A DNA stretch of 36,156 bases from positions 1 to 36,156 of the forward strand of contig NZ_QWLA01000035.1 of assembly GCF_003574095.1 (NCBI RefSeq), in the 5' to 3' direction. Within the stretch, counting starts at the first letter, position 1. Each line of letters opens with the position of its first letter. Of this stretch, positions 23,095 to 31,750 are shown piece by piece. Source of the stretch: Calidithermus roseus (lineage in GTDB: Bacteria > Deinococcota > Deinococci > Deinococcales > Thermaceae). The notes below the pieces were generated by a model. The model was not told the origin of the DNA, did not search any database, and was given only the letters and a program-made list of their open reading frames with translations. The position numbers and the translations under genes were made by a program.

Positions 23095-26000
23095 ATGGCT
23101 CGTATCCTCCTCGTCGAGGACGACCAAGCCGACCTTCTGCTCATCCGGCAGCACCTCGAGGGGCTGGAGGCCGAGTGGCATTCTGTCGGGGATTTGCAGG
23201 CGCTCAAGAGAGCCTTGGAGAAAGGCCCTTACGACGTGATGCTCCTCAGCCTCGGGCCCAGACCGGAGGACGGGCTTGAGGAGTTGCGCGTCATGAGGGC
23301 CTACGCCCCGGACACTCCGCTCGTCATGCTGGTGCCCCCCCGGCTCGAGCCCTTGGCGATGGCGGTCGCCAAACCGGACCTGGACGAGTTCGTGGTCAAG
23401 AGGAAGGGGAAGCTCCCCGGCCTGCGGGCCGCGGTGGAGAAAGCCCTCGAGCGCAAACACCGGCGGGATCTCTTCGAGGCCGTGCCGGTGGGGCTCTACC
23501 GCTCAACCCCGGAGGGGCGCATCCTCGAGGCCAACCCCGCCCTGTGTGCCATGCTGGGCTACAGCCGGGAGGAGCTCTTGGGCCTGGACGCTCGGGCGCT
23601 GTACCTGGAAGCGGAGGAGCGCGAAGCAGCCGTAGCCCACCTCGAGACCACCCCCTTGGTCGTGGCCCAGCGCCTCCGTCTGCAGCGCAAGGACGGGGAG
23701 GTCCTCTGGGTGGAGGAGCACGCCCACGCGGTGCGGGATAGCCAGGGCCAGGTGCTCTACCTCGAAGGCAGCCTGGTGGACATCAGCGAGCGCACCCGGT
23801 TGGAGGAGCGCTTCCGCGCCCTGGTGGAGAACACCTCCGACCTCATCTACCTGATGGACGAAAACGGCGCCATGCTCTACGCCAGTCCCAACGTGCGGCA
23901 GGTGCTGGGCTACGACCCCCAGGGCTACCTGCGCGAGCGACTGAGCGTGCTTTCCTTCGTCCACCCCGAAGACCGCCCCTACGCCGAGGCCAGCCTGGAG
24001 GACCTCGTGCGCCACCCCGGCCAGACGCGGGAGTACCGCCTACGCATCCTCGACGCTTCCGGAGAGGTGCGCCACGCGCGCGTCTGGGGCCGCAACCTCC
24101 TGCACGACCCGGCGGTGCGGGGCATCGTGCTCAACGTGCGCGACGTGACCGAGGAGGACCGGCTCCGGCTTTCGCTCGAGCGGGAGCGTAGCCGCTTCAA
24201 GGCCATCGTGGAGGCGCTTTCGGGAGTGGTGTTCCAGGTGGCGCTCCTGCCGGGGCAGCCCGGCCGCCCGGTCTACGTCAGCCCCCAGGCCCAGACCGTG
24301 CTGGGGCACTCCCCCGAGGCCCTCCTCGAGAATCCCGCCCTGTGGTGGGGCAACGTCCACCCCGAGGACCAAGCCAGCCTGCCCAAAGACGCCGGCGCCC
24401 CCGGCGAGGTGCGGGTGCTGCGCTACCGCTATCGCCACGGCCAAAGCGGGGCGTGGGTCTGGATCCAGGAGCACCGGGTGGCCGACCCGGAGGGCCAGTT
24501 CCTCACCGGCTACGCCTACGACGCCACGAAAGAACTCGAGGCCCAGCGGGCCCTGGCCGAGCAGGAGGCCCTCTTCCGCACCCTCTCCGAGACCGCCCCC
24601 GCCCTGATCCTGCTGTGGCAGGAGGAGCAGCTGGTCTTCGCCAACCGCGAGGCCGAGCGAACCACGGGCTATTCGCTGGAGGAACTCAAAAGCCGCCCCA
24701 TCTGGGAGTTCGTGCACCCCCTCGACCGGGAGATGGTCCGAGCGCGCGGCCAGGCCCGGCTGCGGGGTGAGGCCGTGGAGAGCCGCTACCGCTTCCGCAT
24801 CCGAACCAAAAGCGGCGAGACGCGCTGGCTGGACTACTCGGCGGCCCGTGTGGACTTCGGGGGCCGCCCGGCGGTCCTGGGGGTGGGCTTCGACGTCACC
24901 GAGGCTCAGGAGCATCAGCTCGACCTCGAGGCCGTGGTCCGGCTCGCCGAAGCCCTGCGCCGCTCCGACGAGCTCAAGGTGATGCTCGTGGCCGCCCTGG
25001 ACGAGACCCTGGCCCTCCTGGACACCCCCGTGGGCAGCGTGCTGCTCTACGACCCCGAGAGCCACTCCCTGGAGGAGGTGGCCAGCCGGGGCTGGCTGGC
25101 CCCCATCCCCACCCCCCCCGTCGTCCAGGAGGAGAGTCTCACCGGCTGGGTCCTGCTGCACGGGGTGCCCTACGTCAGCCGCGAGTTCGCCGCCGACCCC
25201 AAGCTGCGCCCGGCCATCCGCCACCTGGTGCCCCCAGGCTGGGGCGGCGTGGTGCTGCCCCTGCGGGCGGGAAGCTGGCGCGTCGGGGCGCTCACGCTGG
25301 CCGTGGCCCACCCTCGCGAGCTCAGTGCGCGCGAGCTGAAGCGCTTGGAGCTCATCGGCGAGGCCATCGGCAACGCGGTGCGCAGGGCCTCGCTGCGGCG
25401 GAAGCTCGAGGCGCGCGTGGGTCAGCTCGAGGCCCTGCGCGCCATCGACCAGGCCATCAGCGCCAGCCTGGACCTGCGCCTGGCCCTCGAGGTTTTCTGC
25501 GAGCAGCTCATGCGCCTGCCCCTGGACGCGGTCTCGCTGCTGCTGTACCGCAAGGAAAGCCGCATGCTCGAGACGATCGAGACCCGCGGTTTCCGCTCCC
25601 CTCCCTCGGAGGTGCGCCGCCTTAGCGTCCCGCTGGGCCAGGGGCACACGGGCCGTGCCGCTTTGGAGCGGCGTCCGGTGGGGGTGGACGACCTCACCCG
25701 CGACCCCGGCTTCGCCCCCGAGTTCACGTTGCGCGAGGGCTTCGTGGCCATGCGGGCTTTGCCTCTGCTGGCCAAGGGGGAGCTTTTGGGGGTGCTGGTG
25801 GCCTTCACCCGCCGTCCCTGGGACCTCTCGAGCGAGGAGGAGGAGTTTCTGGAGGCGCTGGCCACGCAAGGGAGCATCGCCATCGAGAACAGCCGCCTCT
25901 TCGAGGGCTTGCAGCGGGCCAAGCTTGAGCTGGAGCTGGCCTACGACCTCACCCTTCTGGGCTGGGCCCAGGCGGTGGAGATGCGCGACCAGGAGACCGC

Positions 26001-26508
26001 CGGGCACACCCAGCGCGTCACCGAGCTGACGCTGAAGCTGGCGAGGCAAATGGGACTGCCGGAGGAGGACCTCGAGCACCTGCGCCGCGGGGCCATCCTG
26101 CACGACGTGGGCAAGCTGGGCGTCCCCGACGCCGTGCTGCTCAAGCCGGGGTCGCTCAGCGAGGAGGAGTGGGCGCTCATGCGCAAGCACCCCACCCTCG
26201 CCCACCAGTGGCTCTCCGGCATCCCCTTCCTGCGCAAGGCCCTGGCCATCCCCTATGCCCACCATGAGCGCTGGGACGGCTCGGGCTACCCGCGGGGGCT
26301 CAAGGGTGAGGCCATCCCCCTGGAAGCCCGCATCTTCGCGGTGATCGACGTCTACGACGCCCTCACCTCCGACCGTCCCTACCGCCCGGCCTGGCCGAGG
26401 GAAAAGGCCCTGGAGTACATCCGTGAGCAAAGCGGGAAGCAGTTCGACCCTGAGGTGGTGGCGGCCTTCCTCGAGCTCATGCACGCCGAGGACTCCTCGG
26501 CGCGGTGA
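23095..26508 (+). CDS. multi-sensor HD-GYP protein: degenerate REC, four PAS, two GAF, HD-GYP
   Basis: Cytoplasmic protein of 1137 residues with no membrane segment. Domains in order: receiver-like (1-125, ILLVEDDQADLLL); four PAS units (about 125-605, e.g. EANPALCAMLGYSREELLG, YASPNVRQVLGYDPQGYL, YVSPQAQTVLGHSPEALL, FANREAERTTGYSLEELK); two GAF units (about 625-945); and HD-GYP (about 955-1125). The HD-GYP domain is intact (GHTQRVTELTLKLA, AILHDVGKLGVPD, HHERWDGSGYPRGL), so it should hydrolyse cyclic-di-GMP. In the receiver the phospho-acceptor position is Ser52 (DVMLLSLG), so normal phosphorylation is not possible. Four PAS and two GAF domains suggest several small-molecule or redox inputs. 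The gene converges on a DUF4388 gene 6 nt away. Confidence 0.93.
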   Translation: MARILLVEDDQADLLLIRQHLEGLEAEWHSVGDLQALKRALEKGPYDVMLLSLGPRPEDGLEELRVMRAYAPDTPLVMLVPPRLEPLAMAVAKPDLDEFVVKRKGKLPGLRAAVEKALERKHRRDLFEAVPVGLYRSTPEGRILEANPALCAMLGYSREELLGLDARALYLEAEEREAAVAHLETTPLVVAQRLRLQRKDGEVLWVEEHAHAVRDSQGQVLYLEGSLVDISERTRLEERFRALVENTSDLIYLMDENGAMLYASPNVRQVLGYDPQGYLRERLSVLSFVHPEDRPYAEASLEDLVRHPGQTREYRLRILDASGEVRHARVWGRNLLHDPAVRGIVLNVRDVTEEDRLRLSLERERSRFKAIVEALSGVVFQVALLPGQPGRPVYVSPQAQTVLGHSPEALLENPALWWGNVHPEDQASLPKDAGAPGEVRVLRYRYRHGQSGAWVWIQEHRVADPEGQFLTGYAYDATKELEAQRALAEQEALFRTLSETAPALILLWQEEQLVFANREAERTTGYSLEELKSRPIWEFVHPLDREMVRARGQARLRGEAVESRYRFRIRTKSGETRWLDYSAARVDFGGRPAVLGVGFDVTEAQEHQLDLEAVVRLAEALRRSDELKVMLVAALDETLALLDTPVGSVLLYDPESHSLEEVASRGWLAPIPTPPVVQEESLTGWVLLHGVPYVSREFAADPKLRPAIRHLVPPGWGGVVLPLRAGSWRVGALTLAVAHPRELSARELKRLELIGEAIGNAVRRASLRRKLEARVGQLEALRAIDQAISASLDLRLALEVFCEQLMRLPLDAVSLLLYRKESRMLETIETRGFRSPPSEVRRLSVPLGQGHTGRAALERRPVGVDDLTRDPGFAPEFTLREGFVAMRALPLLAKGELLGVLVAFTRRPWDLSSEEEEFLEALATQGSIAIENSRLFEGLQRAKLELELAYDLTLLGWAQAVEMRDQETAGHTQRVTELTLKLARQMGLPEEDLEHLRRGAILHDVGKLGVPDAVLLKPGSLSEEEWALMRKHPTLAHQWLSGIPFLRKALAIPYAHHERWDGSGYPRGLKGEAIPLEARIFAVIDVYDALTSDRPYRPAWPREKALEYIREQSGKQFDPEVVAAFLELMHAEDSSAR

Positions 26509-26514
26509 GCCCTC

Positions 26515-27561
26515 CTACACCTTGCGCTTGATGCCCGAGAGGGCCTCGAGCAAATCCCCTTCCCTGAAGGGTTTGGGGATGTGTCCCAAACGGGCGCTGC
26601 GTACCCAAAGCCCCCTGGGAGGGTCTTCAGATATCGCCCAGATGGGCACGAAGCGGCCATCGGACGAAGCTCGCAGTTGCCGGACCCGCTCGGCCAGGTC
26701 GCGCACCTGGAGGATCACCGCCTGGGGCTTGTGGTGCTCGAGCATGCGCCGAGCGGAGTCGGGGTCGTGGGGCATGACCACCCGGTAGCGCGAGCGCTCG
26801 AGGGTCACCAGCAGCAGGCGGCGCACCAAGGAGGACTCGGCCACCACCAGGATCAAGGGGTCGGCGGGACGCACTTCGGCCTCACCCAGCAAGCCCCGGC
26901 TTTGCAGTTCGTAGAGCAGGTGGTAGACCTGGGTTTCCGGCAGGTCGGACTCCAGCGCGATGGAGCGGGCGCGTTTGAGCCCGTCCACCAGCTCGAGCAC
27001 GCTCCAGGCTTCGGCGGAGAGGGCGTGGCGGGTGGGGTCGCTAACGACGCGCAGCACCGCCTCCGGCTTCACCTTGCCCCGCCGCCACTCGTCCAGCCGA
27101 CGGGCCGCCTCGAAGAGCACGGCGCTGGTGTCGAGCATCTCCGGCAGGAGCACCTGCGAGGCATTGTCGCTCACGGCCTCGGCGATGATGTCCCCCGTGC
27201 GCTGGGCCAGCAGCGTGGCCAGGGCTTCCATCACCTGGGCATTCAGCGCCTCGCGCAAATCCGCGGGCTCGAGCCAGCCCAGCCGCAAGGCGAGCTGCCC
27301 CAAGGGGGTGCCGGGGTTTTCCCGCTCCTGCCGCAGCACGAGTTCCTGGGTCTGCTCGAGGGTCAAAAACTCCAGGCGCACCAGGTACTCCCCCAGGTGC
27401 GGCCCTGGCTCGGTGGAGGCGTACAGCAACTGCCCCTCCCGCAGGTGTACCCGGCCCATCACCTCCTCGCAGCGCACCGTGACCACCGCGTTGGCTCGGT
27501 TGGCCTCGAGGGAACGCAACAGGTCGCTGAGTTCGATTTCGCCGATTCGTGCCCGGATCAC
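26515..27561 (-). CDS. DUF4388 (PATAN-like) protein with degenerate receiver domain
   Basis: The protein has about 348 residues. The N-terminal DUF4388/PATAN-type region is IGEIELSDLLRSLEANRANAVV, then GRVHLREGQLLYAST. Helical middle sections follow (LGEYLVRLEFLTLEQTQELVLRQ; a winged-helix-like segment near LELVDGLKRARSIA). The C-terminal receiver-like fold (residues about 233-345) starts LILVVAESSLVRRLLLVTLE and ends with the conserved Lys of HIPKPF. Its acidic pocket is reduced to Ala-Glu and the phospho-acceptor is Gln (AVILQVRD). Start is GTG with AAGGA 5 nt upstream. Such proteins are linked to motility and gliding regulation in Deinococcota and Myxococcota, but the role here is inferred. 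Confidence 0.8.
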   Translation of the reverse strand: MIRARIGEIELSDLLRSLEANRANAVVTVRCEEVMGRVHLREGQLLYASTEPGPHLGEYLVRLEFLTLEQTQELVLRQERENPGTPLGQLALRLGWLEPADLREALNAQVMEALATLLAQRTGDIIAEAVSDNASQVLLPEMLDTSAVLFEAARRLDEWRRGKVKPEAVLRVVSDPTRHALSAEAWSVLELVDGLKRARSIALESDLPETQVYHLLYELQSRGLLGEAEVRPADPLILVVAESSLVRRLLLVTLERSRYRVVMPHDPDSARRMLEHHKPQAVILQVRDLAERVRQLRASSDGRFVPIWAISEDPPRGLWVRSARLGHIPKPFREGDLLEALSGIKRKV

Positions 27562-27648
27562 ACTGGTCCTTATGCTACACGGCAGCGTGGCGTAGCACGG
27601 GGGAAGGTGAACATAGGGTCAATGGTCGATAGCCGAACGCCGGGCGCA

Positions 27649-27774
27649 GGTCGTACGTCCTACGCCGTACGCAAAACGCCCTTTCTTTACCCCCCTTAAC
27701 AAGGGGGGCAGGGGGGATATTCCCTCCCGCCAGCGGGGCGGGGTTCCACCACGAGCCACCAGCCTTTCGCTGGC
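27649..27774. repeat. mosaic of intergenic repeats downstream of ruvB
   Basis: Three parts lie in the 230-nt gap between ruvB and the DUF4388 gene. A dispersed-repeat copy covers 27649-27681 (GGTCGTACGTCCTACGCCG and GCAAAACGCCC). A palindrome of the widespread C-run/G-run type has arms CCCCCCTT (27690-27697) and AAGGGGGG (27701-27708). An inverted pair is GCCAGCG (27729-27735) and CGCTGGC (27768-27774). The palindrome may end the ruvB transcript. Confidence 0.65.
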
Positions 27775-27792
27775 CGCTTACGGCTTAAAACC

Positions 27793-28779
27793 TCACTCGA
27801 ACAAGCGCTGCTCGGGCAGGGGGTAGCCCAGGTGCTTGTAGGCCCGCTCGGTAGCTACACGGCCCCGGAAGGTGCGCTTGATGAGGCCCAGTTGGATCAG
27901 GAAGGGCTCGTGTACCTCCTCGAGCGTCTGGGCATCTTCGGAGATGGCCGTGGCCAGGGTCTCCAGGCCCACCGGCCCACCGGCGAAGCGCTCGATGAGG
28001 GTGCTCAGGATGAAGCGGTCGCGGGAGTCCAGGCCCAGAGGGTCCAGGCCCAGCGCGTCCAAGGCGGCTTTGGTGCGCTCGAGGCCAATACTACGCTCCC
28101 CGCTCACCTCGGCGAAGTCGCGCACCCGGCGGAAGAGGCGCTTGGCGATGCGCATGGTCCCCCGGCTGCGGTGTCCGATCTCCAGCGCGGCCTCGGGGGC
28201 GAGTTCCAGGCCCAGCAGGCGGGCGTCGCGGGCCACCCCCTCGGCCAGCTCGGCCTCGGTGTAGAACTCGAGGTGCTCGATGATGCCGAAACGACTGCGC
28301 AGGGGACCGGAGATTAACCCCTGGCGGGTGGTGGCCCCGATGAGGGTGAAGCGCGGCAAATCCAGGCGCAGGGTACGGGCCGCCGGGCCCTGCCCGATGA
28401 CGATGTCGATCTTGAAGTCCTCCATCGCCGGGTAGAGGTGCTCCTCGGCGGAGCGCGAGAGACGGTGAATCTCGTCGATGAAAAGGATATCGCCTTCCTC
28501 GAGGCTGTTGGTCAGGATGGCTGCGAGGTCGCCGGGCTTCTCGATGGCCGGGCCGCTGGTCACACGGATGTTCACCCCCAGCTCGTAGGCGATGACGTGG
28601 GCCAAGGTGGTCTTGCCCAGCCCCGGCGGGCCGAACAACAGCATGTGGTCGAGGGCTTCCCCCCGGTTCCTGGCGGCCTCGAGGTAAACCCACAGCTTCT
28701 TCTTGAGCTTACCCTGACCGACATAATCCTCCAGCCGCTTAGGCCGCAGGGTCAGATCGCTTTCCACGACACCCATCAT
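27793..28779 (-). CDS. ruvB: Holliday junction branch-migration ATPase RuvB
   Basis: This AAA+ ring motor acts with RuvA and RuvC in recombination and repair. The 328 residues match the family. Motifs: Walker [16 protein letters not shown], Walker [11 protein letters not shown], sensor 1 in [22 protein letters not shown], the arginine-finger region in the same segment, sensor 2 in [20 protein letters not shown], and the C-terminal winged helix with [17 protein letters not shown]. Two adjacent ATGs (28779 and 28776) are possible starts. It stands alone without ruvA or ruvC nearby, and same-orientation copies of an intergenic repeat flank it. Confidence 0.97.
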   Translation of the reverse strand: MMGVVESDLTLRPKRLEDYVGQGKLKKKLWVYLEAARNRGEALDHMLLFGPPGLGKTTLAHVIAYELGVNIRVTSGPAIEKPGDLAAILTNSLEEGDILFIDEIHRLSRSAEEHLYPAMEDFKIDIVIGQGPAARTLRLDLPRFTLIGATTRQGLISGPLRSRFGIIEHLEFYTEAELAEGVARDARLLGLELAPEAALEIGHRSRGTMRIAKRLFRRVRDFAEVSGERSIGLERTKAALDALGLDPLGLDSRDRFILSTLIERFAGGPVGLETLATAISEDAQTLEEVHEPFLIQLGLIKRTFRGRVATERAYKHLGYPLPEQRLFE

Positions 28780-28788
28780 ATCTTGTTC

Positions 28789-28794
28789 AGTATA
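28789..28794 (-). promoter_or_regulatory. -10 box (TATACT) of ruvB
   Basis: On the minus strand TATACT ends 9 nt before the first ATG of ruvB, in a locally AT-rich stretch. No Shine-Dalgarno is seen, which suggests a leaderless or near-leaderless transcript. Confidence 0.45.
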
Positions 28795-28857
28795 TTACGT
28801 TTATAGCGAAATTGGGGATGGGCATTCGGATGGAATGGCTGATGCGTCGATAACCAT

Positions 28858-28899
28858 GGGGTCGTACGTCATACGTCCTACGGCGTAGGCAAAACGCCC
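28858..28899 (+). repeat. dispersed intergenic repeat, copy upstream of ruvB
   Basis: GGGTCGTACGTCATACGTC (28858-28876) is identical over 19 bases to the reverse complement of 35962-35980. The next 23 bases, ending in GCAAAACGCCC, match 27659-27681 at 21 of 23 positions. Confidence 0.75.
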
Positions 28900-28933
28900 A
28901 ACGCCTAATGCCTTTTCTCTAACCCCTTACCCC

Positions 28934-29572
28934 TTACGCCCTGCCCTCCCACTCGGCCAGGAATTGCTCGACGTAGCGCTCCATGAAGGCGTGGCGCTCT
29001 TGGGCGATGGCGCGGGCCGAAGCGGTGTGCAAGCGATCCTTGAGCAGGAAGAGCTTCTCGTAGAAGTGCATCAGGCTGCTCGAGTTCGACGTCTTGTAGT
29101 GCTCGAACGAGCCGTGCAGGATGGGCTCTTCCCCAGGGTCATAGATCGGTCGTCCTCTGGCTGCGCCATAGGCGAAGGTGCGGGCGATGGCGATCGCGCC
29201 AATGGCGTCCAGCCGGTCGGCGTCCTGCACGATTTTTCCCTCGAGGCTGGGCATCTCGTCGGGCACCCCAGCCCCCTTGAAGCTCACCCGCCGACAGATC
29301 TCCTCGACCCGCTCGATGACCTCGCCCTCCACTCCGATTTCCTCGAGCCAGCCGCGCAACGTGCCGTGGGGGCGCTCGAGCTTCCAGTCCTCCACGTCGT
29401 GGCCCAGGGCGGCCAGTTCGACCAAGTACACCTCGGCCCCCTCCGCCAGCGCCAATCGCCGGGCCATCTGCCACACCCGCCACACATGCCACCAATCGTG
29501 CCCGCCAGGGTCGGCGGCGAAATCCTCCTGCACGCGGCAGGCCAGCGCCCGAACATGAGCATGCTCTTCCAT
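28934..29572 (-). CDS. HD-domain phosphohydrolase (YedJ-like)
   Basis: The protein has about 212 residues. Metal-binding HD motifs are HDWWHVWRVWQMARRLA (first His-Asp) and LAALGHDVEDWKLE (HD pair), with a later conserved Asp in IVQDADRLDAIGAIAIARTFA. This is the pattern of the YedJ/YpgQ group, some of which hydrolyse (deoxy)nucleoside triphosphates to pyrophosphate and nucleoside monophosphate. The substrate here is not known. The start MEEHAHVRAL follows TATGCT by 8 nt; longer in-frame starts would run into the divergent UspA gene. Confidence 0.85.
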   Translation of the reverse strand: MEEHAHVRALACRVQEDFAADPGGHDWWHVWRVWQMARRLALAEGAEVYLVELAALGHDVEDWKLERPHGTLRGWLEEIGVEGEVIERVEEICRRVSFKGAGVPDEMPSLEGKIVQDADRLDAIGAIAIARTFAYGAARGRPIYDPGEEPILHGSFEHYKTSNSSSLMHFYEKLFLLKDRLHTASARAIAQERHAFMERYVEQFLAEWEGRA

Positions 29573-29580
29573 CAGGCGCC

Positions 29581-29586
29581 AGCATA
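29581..29586 (-). promoter_or_regulatory. -10 box (TATGCT) of the HD hydrolase gene
   Basis: On the minus strand TATGCT ends 8 nt before the ATG at 29572, with no ribosome binding site between. The same hexamer and spacing occur before the GNAT gene at 6794. Confidence 0.4.
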
Positions 29587-29633
29587 AAGCCTGGGAAAAC
29601 ACTAAGCTGAGGGAAGATGAAAGGAGGCGGCTC

Positions 29634-30536
29634 ATGTACTCACGCATCCTCATGCCCACCGACGGCAGCCCTGCCAGCCAAAGCGCTCTGGGTTATGGCC
29701 TCGAGCTCGCCCGCTGGCTGGGCAGCGAAGTGACCTTCCTCTACGCCCTGCCCCAGGTCAACCTCATCCCCACCGCCCTCGGCGACCTGATCTTCCCTCC
29801 CGACCTCGACCGCCAGAAAGCCACCAAGCAGGTGCTGAACCAAGCGCAGAGGATGGCCGCCGAAGCCGGGATCGAAGCGGCCCTGGAAGGCGTGCCGGGC
29901 TACCCCGTGCCCAGCATCCTCGAGGCGGCCCGCTCTCACGACCTCATCGTGATGAGCCCCCACGGCGTGGGTGGAGGCGAGCGCTGGCCCATGGGTCTGG
30001 TGACCCAGGAGGTCTTGCGGCACAGCCCCATCCCGGTGCTCCTGGTGCGCCAGGCCCGCCAGGCTGCCCCGATCCCCCCCAGGTCGCTCCTGCTGCCCAC
30101 CGACACCAGCGAGCCCAGCCAGCAAGCCGTGCGGCACGGGCTCAAGCTGGCCCAGCGCTTCGGCGCGAGGGTCACCTTCCTCAGCGTGCTGCAGAACCCC
30201 AGCACCCTCATCCCCATGCCGCCCGCCTTCGTCCCCCGCGACGTGCCTCCCGAGCAGGCCGAAGTCCTGCGCCAGAGCTACGACCACGGCCTCGAGGCCC
30301 TGATGAAGCAGGCCCAGGCCGCGGGCGTCGAGGCTCACAGCGAACTCCTGCGCCGCGACGACGTGGCCGACACCATCATCGAAGCCGCCCAGGACCACGA
30401 CTGGCTCGTCATGGGCACCCACGGGCGCGGTTGGCTGGGCCGCTTGCTGATCGGCTCGGTAGCCCAGAAAGTCGCCAACCACGCTCCCAAGCCGGTGCTG
30501 GTGGTGCCGAACCGCCCCCAAAGCCGCCCGGCGTGA
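29634..30536 (+). CDS. tandem universal stress protein (UspA family)
   Basis: Cytoplasmic protein of about 300 residues with two UspA domains (about 1-145 and 150-298). The first starts YSRILMPTDGSPASQSALGYGLELA and has a weakened nucleotide motif, MSPHGVGGGERWPMG. The second starts SLLLPTDTSEPSQQAVRHGLKLA and carries the full ATP-binding motif GTHGRGWLGRLLIGSVAQKVA. It probably binds ATP and responds to stress. AAAGGAGG precedes the start. It is divergent from the HD hydrolase gene. Confidence 0.93.
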   Translation: MYSRILMPTDGSPASQSALGYGLELARWLGSEVTFLYALPQVNLIPTALGDLIFPPDLDRQKATKQVLNQAQRMAAEAGIEAALEGVPGYPVPSILEAARSHDLIVMSPHGVGGGERWPMGLVTQEVLRHSPIPVLLVRQARQAAPIPPRSLLLPTDTSEPSQQAVRHGLKLAQRFGARVTFLSVLQNPSTLIPMPPAFVPRDVPPEQAEVLRQSYDHGLEALMKQAQAAGVEAHSELLRRDDVADTIIEAAQDHDWLVMGTHGRGWLGRLLIGSVAQKVANHAPKPVLVVPNRPQSRPA

Positions 30537-30543
30537 GAGGCGT

Positions 30544-30628
30544 CGAGGGTCCAGGGTCGAGGGTCGAGGGCCAAGGCGTCTTGCATCTTGCGTACGACGT
30601 ACGACCCGCATCAGACGTACGACCCGCG
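30544..30628 (+). repeat. dispersed intergenic repeat upstream of the RluD-type gene
   Basis: This is a run of GAGGGTC words followed by three GTACGACC/GTACGAC words. The reverse complement of 30544-30592 matches the aldehyde dehydrogenase linker DNA at 43 of 49 positions. The region between the UspA stop and the next start (30537-30706) has no gene. Confidence 0.75.
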
Positions 30629-30694
30629 CCCGGCTATCCGCCATCAGCGTCCGACATTCCGCATCCCCCGTTTGACGTTCCGCCTCCGGCGTTC

Positions 30695-30700
30695 CACAAT
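30695..30700 (+). promoter_or_regulatory. -10-like box (CACAAT) of the RluD-type gene
   Basis: CACAAT ends 6 nt before GTG 30707 and no Shine-Dalgarno is present. The same spacing is seen at other leaderless starts in the window. Confidence 0.35.
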
Positions 30701-30706
30701 ACCCCC

Positions 30707-31624
30707 GTGTTGCGTTTCAGCGCCGAAGGGGTGCGCCTCGACCAGGCGGTGGCCCAGGAAGCCCAGACCAGCCGGGCCAAAGCCCAGGAGTGGATCGCCG
30801 CCGGGCTGGTGCGGGTGGGCGGCAAGCCCATCACCAAGGCGGGCTACAAGCTCAAGGGCGAAACGGTCGAACTCGAGCCCCCGCCCCCCGAACCCACCAC
30901 CATCGAGCCGGAAGAGGTCGAGCTCGAGGTGCTCTACGAGGACGCCGACCTCGTGGTGGTCAACAAGCCCGCCGGGATGATCACCCACCCGGCCCCCGGC
31001 GTGGTCTCGGGCACTCTGGTCAACGCCATCCTGGGCCGCTACGGCCTGCGGGCTGCCGAGGGCGAGAAGCCCGAGCTGGTGCGCCCCGGCATCGTCCACC
31101 GCCTCGACAAGGACACCAGCGGCGTCATCGTGGTCGCCCGCCACGAGGCCGCCCACCGCCGCCTGGCCGAGGCCTTCCGGGGCCGCAGCGTCTTCAAGCG
31201 CTACGTCGCCATCACCGTGGGCGTCCCTAAGGAGGGCGTGCTCATCGCCCCCATTGGCCGCCACCCGGTAGACCGCACCCGCATGAGCGTGGGCGGCATC
31301 GCCGCCCGCTACGCCGAGACCGACTTCGCGGTGCTGCAAACCGCCGGGGTCTTCGCCCTCGTGGACGCCCGCCCCCACACAGGCCGCACCCACCAGATCC
31401 GCGTTCACCTCAAGCACCTCCACGCCCCCATCCTGGGCGACGAGGTCTACGGCAAGCCCAGCCCCCACATCGCCCGCCACGCCCTCCACGCCTACGAATT
31501 GCGGCTTCCCCATCCGAGGACGGGGAAGCTGCTGGAGTTCCAGGCCCCTATCCCCGGAGACATGGCCCAGGCCTGGGAGGCTTTGGGGGGCGGCGACCTC
31601 GAGGCCGCCTTAAGCGCGGGTTAG
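30707..31624 (+). CDS. RluD-family rRNA pseudouridine synthase
   Basis: The enzyme converts uridines in 23S rRNA to pseudouridine. It has about 305 residues. The N-terminal S4 RNA-binding domain is VRLDQAVAQEAQTSRAKAQEWIAAGLV. The catalytic core has VVNKPAGMITHPAPG and the signature GIVHRLDKDTSGVIVVAR with nucleophile Asp134, then ARPHTGRTHQIRVHLKHL and a PILGDEVYG end motif. The start is GTG 30707; upstream in-frame codons read through intergenic repeat DNA and are rejected. The RluA/C/D subgroup cannot be fixed for certain, but length and the S4 domain favour RluD. Confidence 0.92.
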   Translation: MLRFSAEGVRLDQAVAQEAQTSRAKAQEWIAAGLVRVGGKPITKAGYKLKGETVELEPPPPEPTTIEPEEVELEVLYEDADLVVVNKPAGMITHPAPGVVSGTLVNAILGRYGLRAAEGEKPELVRPGIVHRLDKDTSGVIVVARHEAAHRRLAEAFRGRSVFKRYVAITVGVPKEGVLIAPIGRHPVDRTRMSVGGIAARYAETDFAVLQTAGVFALVDARPHTGRTHQIRVHLKHLHAPILGDEVYGKPSPHIARHALHAYELRLPHPRTGKLLEFQAPIPGDMAQAWEALGGGDLEAALSAG

Positions 31625-31707
31625 GTTTGTTTCTCATCCGAACACTTTGTTTCGTGTCCAAACGCTTTGCGAAATGCTTAGCCTCAACAGGCTAATCAAG
31701 CAAAGGT
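31625..31707 (+). other. spacer with small hairpin after the RluD-type gene
   Basis: TTAGCCT (31678-31684) and AGGCTAA (31689-31695) form a perfect 7-bp stem with a CAAC loop. No gene is present. It may help end the rluD-type transcript together with the stronger hairpin that follows. Confidence 0.4.
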
Positions 31708-31735
31708 ATCGCCCCCGGAAGTTTCCGGGGGCGAT
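31708..31735. terminator. strong hairpin terminator between convergent rluD-type and pilin genes
   Basis: Perfect 13-nt arms, ATCGCCCCCGGAA and TTCCGGGGGCGAT, have a minimal loop. It lies 15 nt after the pilin stop on the minus strand and between convergent genes. T-runs are weak on both sides, but the stem is very stable. Confidence 0.7.
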
Positions 31736-31750
31736 ATTGCAAGCCGACAT

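Noticed and set aside
24040-26484. Long minus-strand open frame opposite the HD-GYP sensor
   Set aside because: Same shadow effect; the plus strand has well-conserved PAS, GAF and HD-GYP motifs.
30431-30706. Longer N-terminus for the pseudouridine synthase
   Set aside because: The extra residues overlap the UspA gene and are encoded by repeat DNA; family proteins begin at the S4 domain, as GTG 30707 gives.
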